This document shows positions 1-5,849 of a stretch of DNA of 7,917 nt, in pieces. The stretch's first letter is position 1; every line of letters starts with the position of its first letter. The notes below the pieces were generated by a model, which saw only the letters and a program-made list of their open reading frames with translations, searched no databases and was not told the DNA's origin. The DNA is taken from the NCBI GenBank assembly GCA_007571185.1, contig RKRX01000136.1:1-7917 (forward strand). The letters run 5' to 3'. The position numbers and the translations under genes were made by a program. Source of the DNA: Oceanicaulis sp. Lineage in GTDB: Bacteria > Pseudomonadota > Alphaproteobacteria > Caulobacterales > Maricaulaceae.

Positions 1-223
1 CTTTTTCTACTGGACAGCAAGAATCCCCAACGATTGACGATCCCACATTGTGAACATCTTGCCGCTTTTGTCTCCATATTTTTATTTATACTTTTCTCAA
101 ATTTTTCTTAAATTTTCTATTTTACACCTCTAAGTCGTTGATTTTATTCACAATGGCACTTTGCGGGATAATTCCCAAAGCAAGCCGGTGATGCAAGGAG
201 ATTAGTCAGCACGCACCCTGCTA
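1..223. other. AT-rich left end, no confident gene
   Basis: Bases about 75-125 are a run of A/T-rich sequence on an otherwise GC-rich background. On the plus strand, frame 1 is open from the window edge to TAA at 109-111 (36 codons, beginning LFLLDSKNPQRLTIPHCEHL) and could be the tail of a gene from the left. On the minus strand an ATG at 77-75 opens 25 codons that run off the window (METKAARCSQCGIVNRWG). Neither has enough length or a ribosome-binding site to call. Between about 130 and 223, the sequence downstream of the antitoxin stops may hold eroded codons of its lost C-terminus, but I cannot align them convincingly. The AT-rich tract could be a promoter region or the island edge. Confidence 0.4.
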
Positions 224-430
224 TTAGTTGCAGATCGCCCCATGCGCCGCACCGATGCGCCTCGCCAGATTGATTCGGGTCTCTGCATCTCGCTTCGCTT
301 CGGCGTCGTCTTCCTGTATCTGCCATGCGATGTCCTCCTCGCTGGTGGCGTCCACCATCGTGAAGTCAATCCGCCCCGCGGGCATCGTCGTTCGATCGTA
401 GAGATCAATCTTGACACGCGTTGTGCCCAT
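224..430 (-). pseudogene. BrnT-partner antitoxin remnant (BrnA-like/HTH, truncated)
   Basis: A 68-residue frame starts at ATG 430-428 with AGGGAG (446-441) 10 bases upstream, and overlaps the end of the brnT remnant. The middle, AGRIDFTMVDATSEEDIAWQ then EDDAEAKRDA, matches the N-terminal region of antitoxins encoded beside BrnT, typically GR-D--VDATTEEDIA-Q--ED followed by an XRE-type HTH. Here RDAETRI passes directly into LARRIGAAHGAICN. That looks like the second half of the HTH (LARRIGVPHATIRNWEQG), so about 18 residues including the first HTH helix appear to be missing. The stop that follows is TAA-TAG-CAG-GGT, where relatives have Trp-Glu-Gln-Gly; the Gln and Gly codons survive beyond the two stops. 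The protein may still have a toxin-binding N-terminal part but should not bind DNA. The alignment is from memory, so the exact deletion ends are uncertain. Confidence 0.65.
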
Positions 431-646
431 AACCCTGCATCTCCCTTTTGTTGGCCTTGCGGGCTGAAATGATGCGGGTAACCGAACCATGCCGGTCGCC
501 TGGTAACGGTTCTCACCATAATCATGGCGACAATCCCGCACAGTCGTCAGATGCGGGTCAAGGAATATGCGGACGGCATAGGCAAAGTCAAATCCCCTAT
601 CCCTGAAACAGGCATCGCTTTTAGCATCGTCCCATTCGAACACCAT
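405..646 (-). pseudogene. brnT: BrnT-family toxin remnant (internal deletion with frameshift)
   Basis: From ATG 646-644 the protein begins MVFEWDDAKSDACFRDRGFD, then FAYAVRIFLDP, DYGENRYQATGMV. This is the typical N-terminal half of BrnT, a RelE-like ribonuclease toxin of about 90 residues. After the GMV codons (ending at 485) the reading frame no longer resembles BrnT. A different frame, from 482 to TGA 407-405, supplies the familiar end: VTRIISARKANKREMQGYGH. The segment that normally joins them, about 12-15 residues forming a central strand (DGRVLYV-type), is absent. A deletion of roughly 40 bases that is not a multiple of three explains both facts. The gene end overlaps the start of the next ORF (ATG 430), as in many BrnT operons. 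No good Shine-Dalgarno sequence precedes 646. Without the core strand and the conserved C-terminus in frame, a functional toxin is very unlikely. Confidence 0.78.
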
Positions 647-834
647 TCTGATCGTGTGGACCAATGGCCTGCCGGGATCAAGCCCGCGTTCCTGTTCCGG
701 TACTCGGTTTCCAGGGGCGTCCACTTCAGCAACAGCGCATGTTGTTCCAGGCGTGTCCATTCCCAGGTCTTGGTGATGAGCTCCGATGGAGTGATGAGCT
801 CCGGTGGATCAGGCTCGTCCTCCAAAACGGTCAA
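547..834 (-). CDS. Doubtful small ORF, possibly a gene fragment
   Basis: The frame runs 95 codons from a TTG (834-832) to TGA at 549-547, starting 47 bases after the protease stop. Only the first ~62 codons look protein-like: acidic and Trp/Leu-rich, with EDEPDPPELITPSELITKTW and TRLEQHALLLKWTPLETEYR. The rest (below 646) is an out-of-frame reading of the BrnT gene. An 18-bp tandem duplication (773-808) makes the ELIT-ELIT repeat. There is no ATG, no Shine-Dalgarno sequence, and an in-frame TGA lies just upstream, so this could be the remnant of a longer gene. I recognise no family. The ~115 bases between it and the protease-proximal stop hold no other feature. Confidence 0.25.
   Translation of the reverse strand: MTVLEDEPDPPELITPSELITKTWEWTRLEQHALLLKWTPLETEYRNRNAGLIPAGHWSTRSEWCSNGTMLKAMPVSGIGDLTLPMPSAYSLTRI
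773..808. repeat. 18-bp tandem duplication
   Basis: The 18-mer GTGATGAGCTCCGATGGA (773-790) is followed directly by GTGATGAGCTCCGGTGGA (791-808), with one difference. In the doubtful minus-strand ORF this is an in-frame duplication of six residues (PELIT/SELIT). Its length is a multiple of three, so the frame is unaffected. It could reflect replication slippage. Confidence 0.85.
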
Positions 835-880
835 ATCTATGAATCACGCAAGAATTCCAGGCTTTTACCGCTCTCCCACC

Positions 881-3502
881 CTAAGTTCTGACAGGAACAC
901 CAATGTGTTGGCGCAATCGCTCTCTGACTTCTTCGTAAACAGGAACTGCAACATCCTCACCGACCTCCAGGGTAATAGCCAATCCATATCGGATGCCGGC
1001 ATCAAGCTTGCCAGCCGCAGGCTTGCAGGCAACTTTCAGCACAAGGGCGCCACCGTCTACAAACGCTTTGGCTTTATCACCTTCCCACCGACGATGATAA
1101 ACCGTGCCTTTCCCGAATGCGTGATGAGAGGGTTGTTGCTTCGAATTGCTAACGCCGAGCGAAAGTTCCTTGTCACTGTCACTTCCCGGTTCAATCTCAA
1201 GCTTCGCCATCCGATACATCCGGTGATCGATGTTTAGCGGTGTGAACCAACCTGCCGTCGCAGTCACCGCCCTGAAACCCGCCAGGCTCTCTAGTTGGGG
1301 TGGAAGCGGAATGCGGAATTCGTGCTCTTCCTTCGCGTGAATAGTGTCCCCTCCAATCATTGTCGCTCGGTACTCAGTGCAATCAAGCACCTTGTTAAGG
1401 TCAACTGTCCCAAACCCTAAAAATCGTGCCGCGTCTTCTCTTTGGTGCTCCCAGTGTTCGTTACCGGCTTTTTCTGAAATTTTGGCAATCTTTTTAGCCG
1501 AACCCTTATCCCATTTTGCAGCGTGAACGAGGAGTGTTTTGGCGAGCACGGCGTGAAAAGTCTCATTCACGTTTGGATGAGGTGGTTCCCCTGGAATATC
1601 TTCAAGGGACTCGATGATTTTGAGGGCGCTGTGCGTCGCCAGGGCCGTTGCGACACTCGTGCCAAAGAAATTGGATTTTTTGGTCAACTCACCACCAGAA
1701 CCGGGCGGCGCGGCGGCGCCAATGCCAAAGAACATGCCTGACGTATCCACAGGACGGACCGATATGGGCGCATGAGTGCAGGTTGTTCTGATATGCTCCC
1801 GCCCTCCGGGAAGTAATATCTCAGGTTTGACGCCTCGCAAATAACCCAATCCAAGCGCCGAACTCGGGTTCGGAAGGCTCTCTGTTTCATACGGGTCGAT
1901 GGCCAGAACACCGGCGCCATTCGGCTCAGTAAGATCGGCATGGCACGCGCCGATGGTCAGAGCGTTCAGACCCTCTGACGGAGCCAATAGGCTGCGTCTT
2001 GATTTCTGACGAAGAATTGCCCCGAGCAGTATAGCTTCACGCTCTTCGGGCGGCGCTGTTTCAAAATCATCCCAGGTTTTGACGTCATCCAACGGAATCG
2101 GGTCGCGGATGTTGCCCGCGCTGATCAGGATCAGCACACCATATTTCCACGACAAATGGTCGATTAGACGGGCCCACGGGCTTAGAATACCAGAGAAACG
2201 CCGATTCAAATCACCGAGTGAGAGATTGACGACCTTGACATTCGGAGCGGTTGGCGCCGCATCTCCCTCACCAGCAAACATGCGAATAAAACTTCGCCAA
2301 ACGACATCAATGGCAAGCCTGTTCAGAGGCATGGACTCTTGCCGTTGGTCGTCAAAGCCAGCTTGCTGAGGAAACATTACGGGACGAACATATAGCCGAC
2401 TGCGAACAGGAGCGTGCGGCGCTTGTGAATTGAGGTCACCGTGGACGATGAGCGACGCCATGCTCGTACCGTGAACTTGCTCACTTGCTAGACCGTATTT
2501 GCTTTCATAATCGTCCGGATCCTCAATCGAGAGCCGATTTTTCAGCTTGGTATGTTGCGCCATGGGAAGCCCATCAAGCAGCGCCGCCCGGGGCTCTTGA
2601 AACAGGTCAGGTGCAACGGCTCCAGCGACGTCCTCGCCTTCATCAAAATCTATTTCTTGCGGATCGATCACAAGCGATTGAGGGCGCAAAACCATCACCC
2701 CATCAAATGCAGCCAGGCCGATATCTGGATTGTCCAGAATCCGCTGGATGTATCCCGGTTGAACTTGCAGCAACGCCGCGTCATATCGAATGTCATGGAT
2801 CGTTGCCCGATCAAGGATTTGACCGTCGGCTTTCCAAACCATTTTTTGAAATTTTTGGTGTACGGTTTCACGAAGCGTGGATTCTCTTCGATACCAAAAC
2901 TCAACCTGCATAGAGATGGGATCTTTGGAAGGCTTCCTCAGATGCTCTCTCCAGTCCTCTCTCACCTCTGCAGTAATTCGGTCCTGCGGCCCCCACGGTC
3001 TTATATTGGCAAGGTAACCGAAAACCTTTTTCCACTCTTTTTGACCGCGGTGGAGCTCTTCTCCTTCTTGGTAACGCTTCCAAAGGTTTACAATCTCACC
3101 TAAAGCCCTAATATTAGGCATAGTGAAATAAAGACGGCGTAGGATTGCTTTTTCAGGCTTATCCTGAATGAAGAAATCTTCATCAGATTCTACCTCATCT
3201 TGATCTTCTCCCAAGAACTCCAACCCTGGAACATGGTGTAGCGCTCGATCAAAATCGACCAGCTCACTTGCAATCTCGAAGACCAGTGCTCTTTCTGGCG
3301 CAATTGCGGCAGGGTCTCGCCTGAGTTCAGCGAGTTGGCAGGGATCGGGAAGAACCTTCGACAGCTTTTCAAATTTCGGCCCAAGCCTCTGACCCTGGCG
3401 CTGGGCGTCTGCTGGCCTCACCGCCTCTCTGGGAAAACCTTCCGGTCCCTTTGACGAACGCTTCGTCGGGTACGGTAAGCCGAGAAGAGGACGCTTCATC
3501 AT
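881..3502 (-). CDS. ietS: IetS-like subtilisin family (S8) serine protease
   Basis: This is an uninterrupted 873-residue protein. The N-terminal ~300 residues are non-catalytic, starting with RPLLGLPYPTKR and a basic linker up to RQGQRLGPKFEKL (35-47). The S8 domain follows: Asp in AALLDGLP (D310), His in VHGTSMASLIVHGD (H344), oxyanion-hole Asn in SAGN (N464) and the nucleophile in FFGTSVATALAT (S616). A ~200-residue C-terminal region rich in predicted strands ends at TAG 883-881. There is no signal peptide, so it probably acts in the cytoplasm. The start at 3502 overlaps the ietA stop (ATGA), and CGGGGA lies about 7-8 bases upstream; a second ATG follows directly. Subtilase genes coupled to an AAA+ gene in this way are the IetAS pair: a toxin-antitoxin-like stability module on a Ti plasmid, and an anti-phage system in later screens. 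The catalytic assignments are seen; the function is by homology. Its partner ATPase gene is broken here, so whether this protease is made or active is open. Confidence 0.9.
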   Translation of the reverse strand: MMKRPLLGLPYPTKRSSKGPEGFPREAVRPADAQRQGQRLGPKFEKLSKVLPDPCQLAELRRDPAAIAPERALVFEIASELVDFDRALHHVPGLEFLGEDQDEVESDEDFFIQDKPEKAILRRLYFTMPNIRALGEIVNLWKRYQEGEELHRGQKEWKKVFGYLANIRPWGPQDRITAEVREDWREHLRKPSKDPISMQVEFWYRRESTLRETVHQKFQKMVWKADGQILDRATIHDIRYDAALLQVQPGYIQRILDNPDIGLAAFDGVMVLRPQSLVIDPQEIDFDEGEDVAGAVAPDLFQEPRAALLDGLPMAQHTKLKNRLSIEDPDDYESKYGLASEQVHGTSMASLIVHGDLNSQAPHAPVRSRLYVRPVMFPQQAGFDDQRQESMPLNRLAIDVVWRSFIRMFAGEGDAAPTAPNVKVVNLSLGDLNRRFSGILSPWARLIDHLSWKYGVLILISAGNIRDPIPLDDVKTWDDFETAPPEEREAILLGAILRQKSRRSLLAPSEGLNALTIGACHADLTEPNGAGVLAIDPYETESLPNPSSALGLGYLRGVKPEILLPGGREHIRTTCTHAPISVRPVDTSGMFFGIGAAAPPGSGGELTKKSNFFGTSVATALATHSALKIIESLEDIPGEPPHPNVNETFHAVLAKTLLVHAAKWDKGSAKKIAKISEKAGNEHWEHQREDAARFLGFGTVDLNKVLDCTEYRATMIGGDTIHAKEEHEFRIPLPPQLESLAGFRAVTATAGWFTPLNIDHRMYRMAKLEIEPGSDSDKELSLGVSNSKQQPSHHAFGKGTVYHRRWEGDKAKAFVDGGALVLKVACKPAAGKLDAGIRYGLAITLEVGEDVAVPVYEEVRERLRQHIGVPVRT

Positions 3503-4506
3503 TCATGAGTCCCCGCCGCTTGCTGGCTTTGGCGCGAGGGTTGCGCGCGATCGGACCAAGCCTGAAGCCGTTCACTGATCAGGGTTTTGAGAGGCTTTTC
3601 GTGCATGGAAAGAATGTCTCTGCGGCGGATATCCAAGATGAACTCTTCGGCTTCCGCATAGCTGACCGGGCCAAGGCGTTTGGCGACAGTTGCGGTCGAT
3701 AGGCCCGGTGGGCTGTCAAACTGTTTGAAGTGTTTGTCCAGATAATCCTGGAGCTCTTTTGGCGTGGGCGCGGGGAGAGTGAGTCGGAGCTGGAATCTCC
3801 GCCAGACCGCCCGATCGAGCAGTTCCGCATGGTTCGAAGCTGCAATGATCACCGCATAGCCCGGTAGCGCATCGACGTGCATCAGAAGAGAAGAGACGAC
3901 GCGCTTGATTTCACCGGTTTCATGGAGGTCTCCGCGCTCTTTCCCAACCGCATCAAATTCATCAAAGAAAACAACGCAAGGCGTTGTGCGGATGAAATCA
4001 AACACCTTTTTCAGTCGCTGGGTCGTTTCGCCAAGATAGCTGCCGATAAGCGCTTCATACCGAATGATGAAAAACGGAACAGCCAGCGTTTCAGCGATCG
4101 CTTCCGCCAATGAAGTCTTACCGTTTCCCGGTGGCCCCACCAGCATCACACGATGGCGCGGGTCCAAACCATGTGCGCGCAATAAGCGAGCGCTGTGCTG
4201 CTATTGGATGAAGTGAGCAATGTTCTGTCTGGTTGCGGGGGCGAGCACAATATCGTCGAGGCGAACTTTGGGCGCGACCTCCGCCAACGCCTCGTGAACC
4301 CGGTTTTGATGGGCGTATCCGTTCGAGGGGAATGCGCGAGAGCCCTGGCCGTTTGTTTGAAGGGCGCGAGTGAGACGTTCTGCAAGTATATTATGTTGCT
4401 TGCTTTTTTCTTCCGCGATGATGTTTTCCACGACGGAACGGACAGCGGATTTATCGCCATCGACACTGGCTTTCACCAGAGAGACCAAGACGTCGCTTCG
4501 CGCCAT
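3499..4506 (-). pseudogene. ietA: IetA-like AAA+ ATPase interrupted by an in-frame amber codon
   Basis: Read from ATG 4506-4504 to TGA 3501-3499 this is a single frame of 335 codons, close to the usual length of IetA-type ATPases, but codon 102 is TAG (4203-4201). The N-terminal part starts MARSDVLVSLVKASVDGD and includes AEEKSKQHNILAERL (about 51-65) and the pre-AAA stretch APKVRLDDIVLAP. After the stop the frame resumes as QHSARLLRAHGLDPRHRV. It then carries Walker A GPPGNGKTS (124-132), pore-loop-like SYLGE (156-160), Walker B VVFFDEFD with D182/E183, sensor-1 ASN (N225) and the arginine-finger pair RR236-237. In relatives from memory the position is Glu or similar (EEQ), so GAG to TAG by one change is the simplest origin. 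A weak TGGGAA lies 8 bases before the ATG. In the IetAS pair, the ATPase was described as the antitoxin-like partner of the protease. A restart at TTG 4182 would keep the core, but no ribosome-binding site precedes it. A suppressor tRNA or a sequencing error are the alternatives. Confidence 0.85.
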
Positions 4507-4729
4507 CGCATCAGTTCCCACTATGGGGCTTTCTCGGCTTTTCCACAATCGGAATCCAGCCCTCAAGTTGTAAATCATACAGGAGCGCCGAGTGCAAGTA
4601 CTCGGTTTCCGGGCGCGTTCCTTCAGAGCCCCCGCGCGCGCCGCCTATCTCGGTTGCACCCGAGCGCCGATGTGAGCGGCAGGCAGGTTTCGCGATCTGG
4701 AAGATCACCGGATCCAGAGCAACGACCGG
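4507..4729 (-). other. Short inter-gene stretch ahead of ietA, possible small ORF 4708-4511
   Basis: About 220 bases lie between the Abi-like stop and the ietA start. One minus-strand frame is open from 4708 to TGA at 4513-4511, four bases before the ietA ATG. Its second half (TEYLHSALLYDLQLEGWIPI, then VEKPRKPHSGN) looks more protein-like than its basic, Arg/Gly/Ser-rich first half. It could be the tail of a gene cut at a recombination junction, because the GC-rich first half contains one copy of the ~30-bp direct repeat. I do not recognise the protein. The stretch must also contain the ietA promoter if ietA is not transcribed from further upstream, but I see no convincing -35/-10 pair. Confidence 0.25.
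4603..4634. repeat. Direct repeat, copy 2 (upstream of ietA)
   Basis: The plus-strand sequence CGGTTTCCGGGCGCG, then TTCCTTCAGAGCCCCCG, is nearly identical to copy 1. On the minus strand one frame reads ALKERARKP; the RARKP part is the same as in the HTH remnant, but the sequence after it is unrelated. Copy 2 is two bases longer, and the two-base gap in copy 1 falls just where the HTH frame is broken by a TGA. It may therefore be a piece of a homologous HTH gene left at a recombination junction. Confidence 0.5.
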
Positions 4730-5458
4730 TCAGAACCGAATATCGCCAACGGCTTTCGCATTTTCGAGAACGGCGGGGACGCGGCTGTGGTGTTCGATCC
4801 ATGCCCGGGTTGCTGGCGACATCCACCCGGCGATCTCAAGAATCTGCTTATGGTCTTCACGGAGATTACGCTTGAATATTGGTTCATGGTGAGCAATCCG
4901 GTTGCGTAACCTCCGCAAGGCGTTCAACGACCGATGGGCCTGCTTGCGGGTCAGCGAGGCGCGATGTGGGAAAGCCCCGCGCAGCGCTGGACGCCAGAGC
5001 GTCATCTGGTAGTTGGCCTTGCACCCCTCGGCCATGCGGCCCCCGGGGCCTAGCAGTGAGACCCAGAACCCGAACGATAACGCCGCCACAACCCGGTGCG
5101 GATCGTCCCGATGTCGGTCTCGCGCCAATTCGGCCTTCTTAGCGTTCGCGATCCGCTCCAGAGCACCCCTGTCGAAACCGGCGCAGCTGTCGTCGTACCA
5201 AGCTTCTCCGTATTGTTCACCAAGCGCGCGGTTCATGGCGTTACGCAGCGCAATTTCCAGGCCCTGAAGCGGTCCATAGAAGGCAGCGCTTACAGCAGTG
5301 TTCCAGACATGAAGCCGGACCGCCCCTTCCCGATCTTCTCGATCGGCATCGAGATAGGCGCCAAGGCGCTCGCGTGAGAGGAAAACCTCGAGATCGTCGA
5401 GGATTTCATCCGTGTAGCAGAAGCTGTTGACGTTCGACCCCCGGTCCACTATATTCAT
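4730..5458 (-). CDS. Abi-like protein with HEPN-type RNRIAH motif
   Basis: This is a 242-residue intact protein. It resembles the widespread Abi-like family of about 220-240 residues, recognised by VSAAFYGPLQGLEIALRNAM (residues 56-75), a WYDD segment (87-90), ALSFGFWVSLLG (126-137), LWRPALRGAFP (154-164) and above all RLRNRIAHHEPIF (183-195). R185-x4-H190 fits the RX4-6H signature of HEPN domains, often the RNase active site in abortive-infection and toxin proteins. An all-helical soluble protein is expected; no membrane segment or signal peptide is seen. I chose the ATG at 5458-5456 because a GGGG stretch (5470-5467) lies 8 bases upstream and the length then fits the family. The frame stays open upstream (GTG at 5548), which would add a poorly conserved basic leader. 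No obvious antitoxin (for example a MNT-type nucleotidyltransferase) is adjacent. RNase activity and a phage-defence role are inferred. A reading as a housekeeping protein is unlikely, given its position between a decayed HTH gene and IetAS. Confidence 0.8.
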   Translation of the reverse strand: MNIVDRGSNVNSFCYTDEILDDLEVFLSRERLGAYLDADREDREGAVRLHVWNTAVSAAFYGPLQGLEIALRNAMNRALGEQYGEAWYDDSCAGFDRGALERIANAKKAELARDRHRDDPHRVVAALSFGFWVSLLGPGGRMAEGCKANYQMTLWRPALRGAFPHRASLTRKQAHRSLNALRRLRNRIAHHEPIFKRNLREDHKQILEIAGWMSPATRAWIEHHSRVPAVLENAKAVGDIRF

Positions 5459-5570
5459 CGTGTGCACCCCGGACCCGCCTCTGCCGCTCGGTATGCGCCC
5501 GGGGTTCTTTTTTGAAGCCCGAATCCGCTCATGACAGCGCCGCACCACCAGTTCGATTTCGGCGATATCC

Positions 5571-5830
5571 TCACTTGGAGACTGCTCTGTAGGCCGTTCT
5601 GGCGGCCTCGTCCACCTCGCGAAATTCCGGTTCGAGCCTCTTCACTGCGTCACCAACCCACCGAGGTCGTATATATTGGTCGGCTTTCCACCATGGAAAG
5701 CCCGGCATGTGACGCGTTTGACGAGCCCCGCTGTTTCCATATCCGCGATGTAGCGCTGCACCCGACGGGTGTTGAGACCCAACCGATCAGCCAGGCCCGC
5801 CTTACCGGGATACGGCTTCCGGGCGCGCCT
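5571..5830 (-). pseudogene. Remnant of a helix-turn-helix protein (5' truncated, frameshifted)
   Basis: An open frame from 5830 to a TGA at 5644-5642 encodes a winged-helix-like segment: RKPYPGKAGLADRLGLNTRR, VQRYIADMETAGLVKR, then HGGKPTNIYDLGGLV. This matches my memory of a common family of plasmid/island HTH proteins whose members continue from DLSGLV into a charged tail with EPEFRE. That tail is present but in another frame: DAVKRLEPEFREVDEAARTA and on to a TGA at 5573-5571, starting at 5651. Losing one base near 5651 explains the switch. Upstream, the frame is stopped by TGA at 5833-5831, only 17 bases from the stop of the AsmA-like gene, so the N-terminal half is missing. Full-length relatives probably bind DNA; this copy should not. 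Both the truncation and the frameshift are direct readings; the family assignment is from memory. Confidence 0.72.
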
Positions 5831-5842
5831 TCAGACCCCCCG
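5813..5842. repeat. Direct repeat, copy 1 (beside AsmA-like gene end)
   Basis: The plus-strand sequence CGGCTTCCGGGCGCG followed by CCTTCAGACCCCCCG matches copy 2 at 4603-4634, with two substitutions and a two-base gap. It lies 8 bases past the AsmA-like stop and covers the truncated start of the HTH remnant, where it encodes RARKP. The two copies are in the same orientation, about 1.2 kb apart, and bracket the HTH remnant plus the Abi-like gene. Confidence 0.55.
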
Positions 5843-5849
5843 TCCTCGC

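Noticed and set aside
150..185. Possible terminator hairpin around GGGATAATTCCC
   Set aside because: The stem is only four base pairs with an irregular extension and no T-tract in the right place on either strand.
224..760. A single 178-residue BrnT-antitoxin fusion protein
   Set aside because: The bridge between the two parts reads RLPASFQPARPTKGRCRV, which is the BrnT C-terminus in the wrong frame; a frameshift explains it better than a true fusion.
524..1237. Long plus-strand frame of 237 codons opposite the brnT/ietS end
   Set aside because: It runs antisense to the small ORF and the protease C-terminus, has no family-like motifs, and its length is explained by the composition of the opposite strand.
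3369..3575. Alternative minus-strand frame starting near 3575 and overlapping the ietS start (MNDEASSSRLTVPDEAF)
   Set aside because: It ends after 68 codons; the protease frame has family-like residues (RPLLGLP, RQGQRLGPKF) from its own start, so this is an out-of-frame shadow.
3499..4182. The AAA+ core as a separate 227-residue gene starting at TTG 4182
   Set aside because: The upstream 101 codons are in the same frame and match the N-terminus of the family, and no ribosome-binding site precedes the TTG; one interrupted gene is simpler.
4195..4875. Plus-strand frame of 226 codons across the ietA start and Abi end
   Set aside because: It is antisense to the recognised N-terminus of IetA and the C-terminus of the Abi-like protein, and is basic and low in motif content.
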